The notes beneath the pieces were generated by a model. The model did not search any database. It had not been told where the DNA came from and saw only the letters and a program-made list of their open reading frames with translations. A stretch of 64,000 nt of DNA from NCBI GenBank assembly GCA_023101725.1, contig JALJCO010013744.1:248001-312000 (forward strand). Direction: 5' to 3'. Of this stretch, positions 25,790 to 39,946 are shown in pieces (the stretch's first letter is position 1; every line of letters begins with the position of its first letter). This DNA is from Atherinomorus stipes (taxonomy: Eukaryota > Chordata > Actinopteri > Atheriniformes > Atherinidae). The position numbers were made by a program, and so were the translations under genes.

Positions 25790-27300
25790 ACCACATTTCA
25801 TCATGTTTGGCTTTTGGCCTCCAGATTTTGCTACAGTCAAGGTGAAAGACTCATCGAGGTGCAACAGCACTTTCTGTTACATTTCTAGCATATTTTGAAG
25901 TCCTGCACAAACTATGTGGAATGCAGTGAGTGGAACTCTGTAAAGTGAACTTGGCTGAAAAATAATTTACTGGCAAGATGACAAACAATTTTCAAGCTTG
26001 TCCTCTTTAAAATGCTAACATAGCTCTTCTTTTTATGTTTTAATCATTTTTACACTCTAAAAAAAGACACTCGTGTAAAAACCCTTACGAAACAAACACT
26101 TTAGCATGAGAACTGTGGTTTTTAGAACAAGTTAGTGTATTCATACTCAAAAGAAATTTCAGTAATAAAATATCTATTTATTTGAAGCTGAGTCCACAAA
26201 GAAGGTGTCATATGAAACAATGAGACGTGGAGAATGGAGACACAGTCAGAAAGAGAACCGAGTGTCCTGAAAACCAAGAATGACAGGAACCTGCTGCTTC
26301 CTTTGGTCAATGCTCCGCTGCTCACAGTGCAGGAAAACTCTCAAAGGCAAAGAGGTTGATACAGGACTTGGACACTTTCTATGTGTCTATGGAAGAGGGA
26401 AACCTTAGCTGTGAATACAAATGTAATCAAGCTGCTGTTTTGTTAAACATTGTCCTCTTAAACTGCTTTAACCTCCTAAAAATCAACAAGAAGAGACAAA
26501 GACCAGCTCTGAAACTGCTATCTTACCCATACAGCAAAAATATCTGAAATGTATGTTTGTTATCTACTTTTTACAAAGTGGAAACTGGCAGCCGGTTTTT
26601 AACTACATCTCTAACAGACACTAAATGAAAAGCTCTAGTATGGCCTCACACAAGAAAAACCAGCATGTTCTCATGGAAATGTCTGTAATTAAGTAAGTTT
26701 ATAACAACATTGTGAAATAAACAATAACTCAACATGTCTCCAGGTTTAATTTAACCCTCTTTACCATGTGTCATGACAGTGATGTATGTTATGTTGCATC
26801 AGCATTGCTTAGGTTGTGCTAACCTAGCTTAAGTTACTCCCTGTCTATTTCTGTTAACAATAACATCTCTGTAGTTATACCAACCTGGAATAACATTTGC
26901 TAACAGCTTAAAAGCCAAGCAACTGCAGAAACAACATAAGTGTAAATATTTGAGGGTACAGAGCTGCTCAACACACCGTCAGCTGCGAGTTGAGACGTAT
27001 TAAAGGTGGTATAGAAGATGTTTGTGACAATTCAGAAAGCAGAGACTGTTAGCGAGTTTTTGAATAAAACGTATGCGTAAGATCAACCCCCTCAGCTCGT
27101 CACGCCTTTACAACATGCACGAGTCCGTCAGCATTTTTTGTGTAAAGATTTCATGTCCTCCATGAAGGCTTTGACAATGGTTGCTACGGGTGTAGCTAAC
27201 TCACTCACACACTCCCCTTTCAAACAAATGCAGTAGCATAAAACCAAATAATTCTGCTACATAGCACTTAAAAATATAATAATCTGCCAAGAAAATGTTG
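25790..27300. other. Unique sequence; right part may belong to a decayed mobile element
   Basis: No exon recognised. From about 26950 to 27300 CpG dinucleotides become more frequent, as in the coding relic that follows. This suggests both belong to the same old insertion, but no ends were found. Confidence 0.4.
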
Positions 27301-27310
27301 AGCGTAAAAG

Positions 27311-27511
27311 TTACAAGTCAAGCAGAAATTTAGCAACCAATGCGTTGGTGGTAACTCCTTTCAGGCTCTTTAGCACTCGCCAGTGCTGAGACGATTCACT
27401 GAGAGCAACTCTGGTTTTATTCCTTTCTTCTGCCATCATTCTCCTTTTCTCAGCAACCACGAAAAGACTCTTCCTTTTGTGACCCACTTCACTGGGGTTT
27501 TGCTTAGCCAT
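27311..27511 (-). CDS. Short mobile-element-like coding exon or relic (66 codons)
   Basis: The minus-strand frame starts at an ATG (27509-27511) and encodes a basic N-terminus (GHKRKSLFVVAEKRR), then RNKTRV, HWRVLKSLKG and a terminal VAKFLLDL. I recall the pattern KTRVxIGxAFxRWRxLKxxKGxxxDxxLAxFLLD from the first exon of uncharacterised fish proteins that are mostly of mobile-element origin. The frame stops just after FLLD, where the minus strand reads GACTTGTAACT, so an exon end at a GTAAC donor is possible. It lies in the same orientation as the putative host gene, but there is no signal peptide or link to it. The family pattern has IGxAFxR where this copy reads LSESSQH, so it may be decayed. 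Chance similarity is not excluded. Confidence 0.4.
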   Translation of the reverse strand: MAKQNPSEVGHKRKSLFVVAEKRRMMAEERNKTRVALSESSQHWRVLKSLKGVTTNALVAKFLLDL

Positions 27512-27519
27512 TGTCTGAA

Positions 27520-28350
27520 CGTTGCTAATTGCTAGCAGAATGATTGTTAGCTACACACTGTAACCTTTAAATGAGAGTGTGTTTGTGACTTCTGGCAGGT
27601 GATAGGAATAATTGACAGGCCAATAGATAAATAAAACGTGATGAGAGCAGAAAATATTAGCTGACTTTTTTTTTTAAGTCCTATTAATTTCATAGCTGAT
27701 GTATAATAATATTAATATATTTAAAGCTTTTAATTTAACATACATTATGGGGCAGTGAACCCAATTTCACAGAATATTACAAAATTGAACAAAGAAACAT
27801 TTTCCATACCACCTTTTAAAATGATGTGACTGCAGCGGTGATGGGGAAAGTTAACATGATGAATGTTACTGTATGTGTCCAGCAACTGTCATGATGTCAT
27901 GTCATTTTTACTTTGTTGGAACTACTGTGACACAGGCTGTGACAACAACTTACTGTGTGTGTTGTTATACCAAAAGAGTCAGACTATTTGTGACCATGAT
28001 ATATTTAAAATACAACTCAGTCATGACATGTTTGTCATCGAAGAAAAGGTGTCTGAATTTCATTTTCTGTCATTTTCTTGAATTCATGGCAAAGAAAATA
28101 TTGGTGTAGAGAAAATGTGCTTTGACAAAGGGAATCACAGAGCTGCAGAAATAATGTTTTGCCAGTAACTTCACTCATTATGTTATTTACTGTATACAGC
28201 ATACACTAATGGCCTAAATGTAAAAATGAATTCATTAGTACAACTGGTAGCTATATTAATGCTCCATAACAAGAAAAAAATGGCACAATGCAAATTTAAA
28301 ATAAAATTAATAAAAGTCATCTTATTCATTTTATAGATATTCGGCCTGTG
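27520..28350. other. Unique AT-rich sequence
   Basis: Short overlapping reading frames at 27863-28109 show no domain. Nothing else recognised before the (CTTT)n tract. Confidence 0.5.
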
Positions 28351-28952
<602 letters not shown>

Positions 28953-31900
28953 AAATTAACTGGCAATTGGAAATTTCTTTCCTGCCAATGATGGGAATTG
29001 GCATCAGCCTCAAATAATCCATACTGGTCAGGCTTTAACAAAAAGTAAAAACATTTCTAAGAAGGCCTAAAGTAAATAACAGAAAAGTAATTTAGTTCAG
29101 TTGTCCAAACAGATTTAGCCGTTCTTGTGTTGATAGTTCAGTTATCTAAAAATCAAAATTTGATCTTTTCTGGTAAGTTGTTTATGGCCTGAGTTCTCAG
29201 AGAAACTAGATTGTCTAATCGCTGCAATAATAGCTGTTATATGTTTATTTTCTTAGAATGAGCCATTTATATCTACTTGCTGGGCGGTGCACATATGCAG
29301 GCCGCCATATTTGTTCCACCATTTTTACTATGGTGTCCCTGAATGGACAAAATAATGTGTGTGAAGTAAGAACCCTCTGAACTTTAAAACTGCTGTATCA
29401 GCCTTCTTTAATGGGAGTTAAAGCACTGTTTGGGATAAGAAATGCCTTAAAAGACTTAAAAAGTATTTACTCATAGTACAGTTATAGCTTTATGTCTGGA
29501 AGAATTTTGGCCAATAACAGCCATCGTACATTCACAACAGTGCTTGAAATATGAAGTAATTTGAAAGGAAACACAATTTATTTAAAAAATTCATCTTTAC
29601 CACTAGATGTCAGTACTTCTTGCATACTGTACCTTTAATTAATTGCAAAAGTGATACAACACAGGAAAACATGTACTCATGGCCTCTAAAACCTGAGATG
29701 GCCAAACTGTATTGTACTAAAACATCTCTCATTTTTTCTGCATCGCTTTAACGATATTGGCCTTCGCAGAGATGACGTTCACATATTGTATGGTTTAAGG
29801 TTTAATGTAGATTTAAAGCTACAGCTGCATCATGTCCATCCCGAGAATGTTTTTTCAGGCAAGCCTGAAACTTTTTTACATTTTTGCTTGGTGCCATTTT
29901 CATTTGCACATACACTGATAATCACATATATTAACACATTTCCTTTTTGTACATGCATGACTCCAAGAGCATTCAAATTGACCTTGTGGTCGCAGAGACA
30001 TACCCATTTCATCATGGTTATGCAATTTTCTAAGAGCCCTAAAAATAGGCCCAGGGCTCAAAGGGTAAAGGAAATGAAATAATTGAAAAAGACTAATTAT
30101 CTCCATAAGACTAGGATGTCATATTCTAATCATCTGAATAATTGCTATTAAACACCCTTTTGTACATCTGCAACAATATAAAACAAATCCAGCGCAAGTC
30201 AGTCCTGCCTTCAAGTTTTAATATTGGTGCACTTTAGGTCTCTGAATATTTGATGCTGTGAAGGAAGAATTCTCTCAGATGGGGATAAATGAGATCATGT
30301 ATTACTGGAGTGTACAAAGCATTTACACAAATCCCACTGTTTGTTTTCACTGTTTGTAATGTGGTGGAATCTTTCTCGACTAAAACAGATCTGCTGGCAG
30401 CTCTCTGCTGGATCTGATAAAGCATTAACGACATTCACTCTGAGGTCACCTCTCTTGGGCGACCTTAATAAGCAGAGACAGTCACTAAACTGAATTTGGG
30501 CAAATCAGACAAGCCAACATCTAAGCACATCTGCATCGTAAGAGCTTGCATTCAGCAGACAAGCATGGTGACAGAGCATTCCCTTAAAACACACCAGATA
30601 AAAGACTAATTTGGTCCAATTTTGCCGGAGGGATGCTTATCTTAGAATTCAAATAAGGTCAGAAGAGAAAACGGCAACAGTGAGCGATAAGATCACGGTG
30701 GAAAAAGCTAAAGGGGACCGTGTAACCCCTCTGATGTGGTTACGCCTCTTATTACCATTTACCTCCAGTGAGGACATGACTCAACACAATAAACGTAAAT
30801 AAATAACTGATGAAGGCAATAAAAAGGAAATGCAGAAGTTAGGCTTATCAGATGAAAACAACAGCCAAATTTCTACTTCACACCAACCCCGATAAGAAAA
30901 CCGGACCTCAATGGAAATATTAAACAGGAATCATAAATCATCCCAGATTAAATGTTAGCATAGTGGCGTAATCTCCTCCACAGCAGGTGATTGCTGCTTT
31001 CAGAATTTATCAGGGACATGGTGGGTGTGTTTGCAGCAGAGGAGAGAGAGAGAAAACTATTCTGAATCACCTTCAGGTTTTGTATCCAACACTACATCAG
31101 TTAGGGGGTAAGATACCAAAACACAAGTCTAAAAAGTTTAGAATTCATCAAACTATTTGATAAATTATGCCAAGGAAAGGACAAAAAGTGCAAGAGCGTA
31201 TAAACGAAATGTCTCAGATCTTATAGATGTTGCTTTCATGTCCTAGCAGCAATGAGCCGCGGCACAGAAACTGCAAAATGAGACAGTAATGAAAAAACTG
31301 TTTCCATCAGCTTCTGCTTCACCTGTCTTTAGAGGAGGACAGAAATGAAAGATTGCTGCAACAGAACTGTCTATCATTTGTGAAGTGCAACCCATCAGAG
31401 AAAGATTCCTCTCAGAAGACAAACGTGGATCAAAACACTTTTTCAGCACAGTTCCTCCTTTTTGATCAGCCACTGCACACGAGGGCTGACTGAATTATTG
31501 ACTCAGGAAAATATTAAGTAGATGGGATAACGCGGCTTACCATTCCTGGCAACAGAGTCTAATACTGAAAAATTAAGCAAAAACATATAACCAATTCTAA
31601 AGCAATGAGATGGTCTCACTGACCTACAGCAGTCAGTCTGACATGAGTCGAACTCTTGGCCTGAGCCTCTTATTGAACGTTAAGTTCAATTTCTGACAAA
31701 GGCAAAGCTTTCTCACAGCTAGGTCTTCACTTTTTGTTTTGTTTGTGGGTGTATTTTGCAACACACACTACTGTCTCACAATTTATCACACTAACTGATT
31801 TGCACTCCATAAGAGGAAAGACCGATTACACGTCCCGTTGCTAAAATTGGTGGGTTTTTGGCTACATTGGCCTTGATTAGTGATTGGCTGGTTTGTGTCA

Positions 31901-34900
31901 GAGAATCAGATTCAGTTGGTCTGCACCAGTTATTACCGTGGCAACCCAGTGGCTAGCCGGGTGGGTTGAGTTTTCACTCTATCTAAAAAAGGCAACCAGC
32001 CGGATGACTCGGATCTAGTGTCAGAAATCAGATTGGGTTTGCAGAGAAACTTGTTCCAACTTGATAAATAAAGTTGATGTATGGCCATTATTTAAGTTCA
32101 GGAGGTAGGCACGCATTAAAATGACATCACCGAAAATTTCAGCCTAAATTATGTACCAATCCAACTGGATTGTGATCATTTGTTCAGAGACCTCCAGTGG
32201 AAACTGCTGCAGCCTACAGCCTGAAACAAATGCGTGCAAACGTATCACTTCATCATTAACTTTTATTATTTTTATAATCAACTTAGCTCTGAAAGATCCA
32301 TGCATCATTTGTTTTGTTGAAGCCTTTCCACCAGCAAACACTTTCCCCTCCATTAAAGCTGCAAACTCCTCCCCAGCTTGTCATCACTTCTCCTGAGTCA
32401 TCGTCCTGCCCTGCATCACCCAGTGTCAGTCAAATCTAAATGCATGATGTCACAACTTTCTCCTCATGCCAGCTTGAATGTGAAGAGCAGCACAGGCAGC
32501 TCCTCAATGTAAGTTCAGAGGACACAAAGTTTGCAGTTTGCAGTACCATCGTGGTTGGTTTGAGCATGAAAACATTCATGTTATAATATTAATGTTATTC
32601 ATAAAGATAACAAGGTGGCATGTGCCTACTTCAAGACAATCAAACATTTTCTATCCCAAATCAATTGTTCTTATGTGAGATGTTGCTGAAGTATATACGA
32701 CAGCTATTTCCAAATATTGGTGGGTACACAATAGATTCTGATTTGTTGTCGCATTGACAAAATCTGACTACAAGCACACACCTGCCAAAACACTCAAAAT
32801 CTCACACTTATGGTTATTCCTGCCAAATTAGGTGTCACCAATTCTCTATTTTGGCTTGATTACAGGCATTCAGTCAGACTAAAAAGGTTAACGCAACAGC
32901 AATGAAGTCGTCTTATATATATACAGTATATATATTTATCTTTTTAAAGTAGAGAAAGCACAATCTTAAAAATTCTGTGCACAGATCTGTTATACTTCTG
33001 TTTGCTGTCACCAATAGAATGCAATTACTGCGCACTAGCTCCACTTGCTAAGCTTGCTTTGTTACTGGTCATACTTTCTGAACCACAGAAGGCAGTTATT
33101 GGTAATTTAAAACATCCATAGAAGAATTAAAAACATAAGTCTTGCTTGTGGAAAATAACAAACCAGTTCCTAAGATGACAGTGGTCATGGATGGTGAGAA
33201 AATCCATTTGCATTTGTGCATTGATGACTTTTAGGTAGTTATGAGTGTGCCCTCAGCAAAAACCAGGCTTGTTTGTCTGAATTTTAATATTCATTTAAAG
33301 AATTCTGAGACCATTAAACTATAGGCTTCAAACAGGCTTCAAAAAACTCTTTTCATTATCATTCATTCAAATATATTTCTAGCTTTGTCCAATTGAGACT
33401 TCACTTTTTTGTTTCTTTTTATTTATTTATTTAATTTTTGCCACCCAGCTTCCAAATAGAAATAGTTATCACTTTGATTTCTTTTCTTTTTTTTTTGGTT
33501 TCACATGTAGATAGTATTTCTTAGAAAGCCATTCCCATAACTTGTTGGAGGACTTTTTTAACAATGCTTTAAATAACGAGCATGTTCTCATTACAAAGCA
33601 CTTATACTTCCTCAGATCCATAGCGCTTTCACACATATCATTATAGTTGCTAAAACTTGACCAACTTTACCATTTATTACAGTGAGGCAGGATAGTGGAT
33701 GACTCATTATGCTACTGTCTCATACTACAGGAATAAATTTAGCAAGAATTTTGGTGGCAAATTATTTCTGCTCACTGTTTTCTGTAAAAATAAAACCTCA
33801 TTAGCCCAGTTCAGTTTTTATGTGAACAAGTCCGATAAGTATAATTCTAAAGCTTGACAGATAATCATGGGGAGAACAGTTGTTCACATGCAGCTGCAGA
33901 GGGGGGAAGACATAAGTAGTTTGCAGATGCACAGCAGCAAAAAGCAGGAAGTTTAAAGAGTAAATCCCACACTCAATAGTCCATTGCAGCTGCTGCCTGT
34001 TACCACTGACAACACCACAAGTGTGGTCGCCCATAAACCAAGGAGTGAGAGTGAGTGTAATTTCCACTTGTTTTGAGGTGTGCATACATTATGCACAAAG
34101 CAAACACTAACCAATAAATCAGGGTGCCAACCTACATGTGATGAATGATGATGACTGTATGCCAAGAAAGTGAGTCGGTCGCACCTGTAGGCTGGTGGTC
34201 ATTTGTTTTGTGATTGCAAAGGGCAAAATGAGCGATAGGCACCTTGTGAGTGAGCCCGATTTGGTTTGCCCTTTTGCTGCCTTATCTGGCTGACCTGCTA
34301 CGGTTGTATCATACGGAGGTTTATTGGATTTAGAAAGCATGCTGTTATGGTTTAAACCAGCACCTTCTGCTGTAATAGCTGCTTATTGGTATTCCTTGTC
34401 TGCCGTGTAAAGCTATTTTCAGACCTAATATGTGGAACATTAATGACTTCATCAGTCTAAAACAGCAGTCATTCAGATGGTGGTCATTTCTGTGTTAATG
34501 TTCATCAAAGCTTCACTCAGACACACCTGAGAAAATGATGGAGAGTTGCACAATATTTGCCATTTGTGAGGAATTAAGACAAGTACATTAAATTAATTAT
34601 ACAGTATAAATCAAATCCTTTAAGTGGTGCTTTTTTATCACAAGAATATTTTTAATGGCCATAATCATTTAAGTTGGCGTGATAGGTGTGAGGCGGATGT
34701 GGAAAACATACAACATCTTTCTCATAACAAGTAAAAAATTCTATCAATCATCAGATATTATGAAAAAAATCATCTAAGGCCGGTAGTTCATTATCTCAGG
34801 TCAAACAATAGAGTGCTGTAATCTATTCACTTAAAAAAAAACAATCTGTTGGATTTCACAGAGAAACTGATAACCTTTGTGCCTCTCTGTTGATGCAATT

Positions 34901-35874
34901 GCTGTAATTCAGTTTTGTGTTATTTGAAAGTGATGTAGGCTATTTGTTATTATATCCAAATTAGTCTGGCTGCTTTGCAAAATGTTATGGAAAAGCACCA
35001 AATAGGTTATTCTAACATGACACCGACAAGTTCAGCAGCTCTCTGATTAATGAAAAGCAGTAAAAGACTGCAAGGGTTTAGATCTTGCTGATACTTTCAA
35101 TATCTAGAATTGATTTATTATTAAAAGATCAATGCCTGAACTTGGCAATACAGGCTGAATGTGTTTGTTTGGATCAATAAGGGCACAGATGAAAGTAACA
35201 AGAATCTATTCCAAGTTGATAAGCTAAAGAACTTCTGAGGTTTGTATGAGAGAGAAGCAGGTTTGAAGAGAAAGGTGCTGCTGGGGTGAGACAGACTTCT
35301 ATCACTGGATCCTTCCACAGTTGCAATGCAATAATAATATCCAAGTACAGCAGAGAGTCAAGTTATTGTGGCATTTGTTACAGAAAGGGTTCTTTTATGG
35401 CCAATGTTCAAATCTTCAATGATACTTGCTCATCGCTTTGACACTATTTACTGCAAAGTAAATGAACCTTAGCTTTCTGCATGAAGACAGTGATGCTCAC
35501 TGATAGTGTGACTCTTTTGAATGAATAGATGGATGAAAATTTTTTTTTAGATTGACTCATTTATTTAGGAAAGCAGTAACTAAATACATATATATATATA
35601 TATTTTTACTTTATATTTGTTTGCTGATGATTAGATACTCACAGGATACAGAACAAATGCAATAAGAGTCTATGAAACTACATAAGTACTATAAGCTACT
35701 ACAGTATATTGATGTTAGTGTAAAGAATGCCAGTCATGATTTTACTTTTCATCAGTGACATTGCACATTGCTAATATTAGCATGCTGAGGAGGTAGTTTT
35801 CATTTGTAGTACGTAGAAGAATTAGGACAGAATGAGTACCCAAACTAACAGCTATGGTATGTCCTATCTGCATA
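28953..35874. other. Mostly unique intron-like sequence
   Basis: No exon found. A probable old dispersed repeat occupies about 29240-29640. Short AT tracts with a central ACAGTATATAT lie at 32915-32936 and an (AT)n at 35589-35603. The reading frames are short and unremarkable. Confidence 0.5.
29240..29640. repeat. Probable old fish dispersed repeat
   Basis: The phrases GGCCGCCATATTTGTTCCACC, ATGGTGTCCCTGAATGGACAA, CAACAGTGCTTGAAATATGAA and ACCACTAGATGTCAGTACTTC occur in this order. I recall them from a widespread fish repeat ending near CTGTACCTTTAA. No terminal repeats or duplications were found and the class is not assigned. Confidence 0.35.
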
Positions 35875-35882
35875 CCATAGGG

Positions 35883-36605
35883 CAGTGATTCTCAAACTTT
35901 TTGAGCCACGATCCCCAAGATAACACACATTGGTGCCCGCGCCCCATGATGACTGAGTGGTTAATTATGTGATATATCTAATGAGTCATCCTGTGGCCAT
36001 CCTCTTAATGCGAGGCTGAAAAACTGTCAGAAAAATTATAAACAGGGAGGATAAAGTGGATTTTGGTGGAATAGGTTAACAGCTGTGAAAAAGCATCTAA
36101 ATGCCAAAATTTACAGTAGCTTCTCTCACCGAGATGGGGCCAAATTAGGACTTTTACTACAGCACTTGTAATAAATTTGTTTCTGACACCCAATCCATCG
36201 TTTTCAATTCTAAAGGTAAGATGTAAAATGATCAGAAACTTTATGTATTAGGAGGATATTTGTTTCTTGGTGGATTTTGGTTCCCTGCTGCTACAAAGCA
36301 CCTACATGCCCGAAATCAGGTTCTCTTGCTGAGATAATGCCAAAATTTTGGATTTTTAAAAGGGCTTTAATAATAGCTTAGTTATTTATGCAATAATTTT
36401 AAAAAATCTATGTTAATTTCACAGATTAATCTCTTCACAATAATGTGTTAATTTTGATAGCCCTAATAATCCCAAATTTATTTGGCAAGTGTAGAGCTCT
36501 ACGTTTTTTTTGTTTTTTTTTTTTTTAAATTAAGATCTGGTGACCCCCTGAAATTATCCTGCAACCCCCCATGGGGGGTCCCAATGCCCAGTTTGAGAAC
36601 CACTG
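35883..36605. mobile_element. Charlie-type hAT MITE, 723 bp, perfect 8-bp target duplication
   Basis: The ends are CAGTGATTCTCAAACTTTTT on the left and CCCAGTTTGAGAACCACTG on the right, inverted copies of each other of the type seen in hAT Charlie-like elements. CCATAGGG flanks both sides (35875-35882 and 36606-36613). The interior lacks a transposase. Its right-hand third contains GTGTTAATTTTGATAGCCCTAA (about 36445-36468), which resembles the end of a different fish hAT family, so a second fragment may be embedded. Terminal repeats beyond about 17 bp are diverged. Confidence 0.92.
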
Positions 36606-36658
36606 CCATAGGGTTTAAAATTTAGCCATCTAAGAAGGCTTGTGATACAAAGTTAGAC

Positions 36659-36855
36659 CAGTGTTTTTTTAATCCTGGGGTACCATTGTCCTGCACGTTT
36701 TGGTTCTTACCAATTCCAGCCCAGCTGATGCAATTTAACTGGACCACTCATCATGTTCTTTGCAAGCCTGTCATTTGAGTCAGGTGTGTTTAAGTATGGA
36801 TACTTCAAACACATGCAGAGCAGTGGTACCCGAGGACCAGGATTGAGAAACACCG
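36659..36855. mobile_element. Short hAT-type MITE, 197 bp, 7/8 target duplication
   Basis: The left end CAGTGTTTTTTTAATCCTGG and the inverted right end (CCAGGATTGAGAAACACCG) form terminal repeats followed by GGTACC-type sequence on both sides. The flanks are AGTTAGAC (36651-36658) and AGTTATAC (36856-36863), one mismatch in 8. The interior includes CAGGTGTGTTTAAGTATGGATAC, a phrase common in this fish repeat. No coding capacity. Confidence 0.85.
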
Positions 36856-36863
36856 AGTTATAC

Positions 36864-39310
36864 CATAACAACAGATGATTGCTCCAATTTTGCAACATAA
36901 TATCTAAGAAATCGACCATTGATTTTGAACACTGTGCGTCTGCATTCATGTCAATCCCTCAAATTTATCACAAAACCCTCCAAAAGAATCCCCTCTATCA
37001 CTTTGCTGAATAAAATATTGCAGCACTCCATCGCTAAGTTGCCAGCAGGCTGTTGTCTCAGCAAGTGGTTGGCAACTCAGGAGTCCAAAGCTCGCAAGTG
37101 CAGGTGCTGCAATAGAATTGACTGAATAAAGCAAGTAAACGAGAATAAATACTTATGCTTTTAGAAAGCATGACATGCCAGCATCAAAATTAGAACCCCT
37201 TGCTTCTCTTTCTCCTTCCTCTAAAATTCTTTTAAAAACAAAAATAATTTTCACACTTCAGAAAATCAAAACATTCTCTACATCCTTTCCCTCTCAAATT
37301 CCCCCTTGCAACATCCCACCCATCACAGCCTGTCAACAGGGCATAAAGCAGGATCCCTGGTGTGTCTTTCATATGATGCAGAAAACAGAAACCGTGCGCA
37401 GAGTCTGGAGTTTGTAAAGAGCATTGTTAACAACAAAATCCATCCTCACTTAGACTTTTAACTCCCTCTTGCACTAACTGGATTGGACCAATGCTGCAGA
37501 GATGATATACTCAACTCACACCTAGGTGTGCTCTGCAATGCTGAAATTTTGCACCTGTGTTACTTAACTAATATAATGGGGGAAAAAAAGGAAATAATAA
37601 AAACTTAACAGAAAAATGAAAATCCTACCAAGTATATGTATAAATATATATTTTTTCATATATATGTAGATTAGGGTCGGCCTTTCTAGATTCTTCTGGT
37701 CTACTGTACATGTAACTTACAAAGTGTATAATGAATATAAACACTATAATTACCAGAAGGGCAACTTGACTCCTTGCTGGACCTTGAGTCATATTTTTCA
37801 GGGCCACCAGTAAGCTGCTTAACTCAACCTCTCAAAGTGGAACAAGGGAGGGATAATTCAATAAAGTGCAGCTCTCAGAAAGATCGGCCTCCTGGTCTTT
37901 ACCCCCCTCGCAAACCCAGGACACTGCCTGAAATCTACAATGACAAAACAGACAGCTGTTGATTGGGGATGTGGCATTGAGGAGAATCGGGTCCCGGTGC
38001 ACAAACTCATCCTGGCGCTCCCGTATCATCGCACTGACAGGGCTTGCAAGCTGAGGACTGAGAAGGAGGCAGAGGGGGACTTCAACGTTAATGTTTCATT
38101 CATCAGAGCTCCACACCCTGCCTCTACTGCAGTATGAAAACATAACTGTAATGAAAATCCTATCGATCGGAGTCGCTTCCTTTCAGAGAAATTGCACTGT
38201 TTTCTCAGCCTTTCAGTGTTTGGAAGGCAAATGTAAGGAGCCAAGATGAAAACCCTCAGGACATCATCGTCAACGGTCCATCATGACAGGCAGACCTTGG
38301 ATCAGTTTAGCTACAGATAAAGCCTTCCACAGAACGGAAAATGAGATTTTTTTTTCAAGGCAATCAGCACTGGTCAAAAACCTCTTAATTATTGGATCCT
38401 GTGAGCAGCATGACCAGTCAAGTTTACCTTGAAGCAAACAGCCCACTCAGATTTCTTATTTTATTTTTAATTACTGTCATTTTTCTGTCTTTGTCACAAG
38501 AACATCTCCTTAAATTATGAATTTTCACCATCAAAATATTACAAAATGTGCTTTTGCGGGTAACAAGTCAAGTGAGGACAATTCATTTTTACACTAAATG
38601 TCAACCAGAATGATTGAAATGTACCTGGGTTGTTGTTAGAGATCATCCCTGCTTTGTTTTATCGACACCCCTGCAGAGATGCCCTTGACCGAGACACAGC
38701 TATATGGAAAATCTGCCCTGGTCGCCCCATCTGTGTGTCCCCCTTTGCTGCAGCGCAAACACGTGTATCTCAAAGGAATAAGCAATAAAAGCAAATATCA
38801 AAGTTGCACTGCTCATGTCAGCAAACTGGTTAGTTATCCCTCTTGTGTCTAGTCTCAGATGCATCAAGATAGAAATTTTTAGAAATTTCTGACTTCATCA
38901 CCCCTGCCAGTGTCACAAGGGACAGACAAAGACAAAGAAAACCATTTTCGAGGACTATCACAGAGCCTGTTATGTGGTCCCAAAGGAAGCTTTCGCGGAG
39001 CTAACATGCATGAAGAAACAAGGCAGACAGAGTGTGGATAACCATCTTACCCATGTGGAGTCCTCCTGCATTTCTAAATTAAAGATAGGGAGATAGCACA
39101 GCTGTAATCTCTGCATGGGATCTTCATTCACTGCTGAAGTAAAGGAACTTAAAGGAAATAAATCATCTCAGCATCTCTGTGGGGTCAAGGGTTTATTTAA
39201 TGAAGTCATATCAGTGATGCCTCCACCCTTCTGTTATCATCAGGTAGTGTGTATCTAGAGGATGCTTTTCAAGTTCAATAACAATTGTATTACAAAGACC
39301 TCTTTAAATA
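36864..39310. other. Unique intron-like sequence
   Basis: No exon or bounded repeat recognised. AT-rich tract TATATGTATAAATATATATT near 37632-37672. Reading frames of 60-80 codons overlap on both strands between 37625 and 38244 without any domain. Confidence 0.5.
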
Positions 39311-39313
39311 CCC

Positions 39314-39344
<31 letters not shown>

Positions 39345-39361
39345 ACACACAAACACACACA
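39311..39361. repeat. Poly-C run joined to (AC)n
   Basis: Twenty C (39311-39330) run directly into about 10 AC units and an AAACACACAC end. Confidence 0.95.
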
Positions 39362-39946
39362 TTAATTGCAAATCTATCATTTATATTTTTCCAAGCCTCC
39401 AGAAAAATCTTTATTTAACTGAATAGGTTTTATAATTATAGTTTCACTCTCACTCCTATTAAAATTAGCACCTAGAACATCCTCAAGCTCTCCAATGGAA
39501 TTACTTGGATGGAAACTGAATTATAACTCTGGCTAATTTAAAAAAACTAAATGAAATTATGTTGTTTATGATTAGGGTCTTTACATGAATTTGGTGAATT
39601 CATCATCCGTGTCACATATTAAATATTTAGAAAACCTGACAAAAAAACCCTCACAATAGAGGGTTTACTCACAACAGAAACCCATACAAACTTTCTGCTG
39701 TGGCCCTTAGGGACCACTTCATTAAAAAACACATATGTTTCACCAATTATCTACCATCCAAACGAGGGAAAGAACCATCCAACTTGTCATCAGAGCGGTT
39801 ACTTAGTCCACAACGCAGCATCCATGATGGTACGAATTACAAATGTCGTGGGCAACTTTGACATGTTTTAAAGCACCATTAGTGCTACAGTAAATGAAAT
39901 ACATATTTACAATATAGATTTTTGGACAACATACTGTACAGCTAAA

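Noticed and set aside
25352..25870. 172-codon minus-strand frame, the longest outside simple repeats
   Set aside because: It runs through a SINE head and a retroposon tail; no domain, no splice context.
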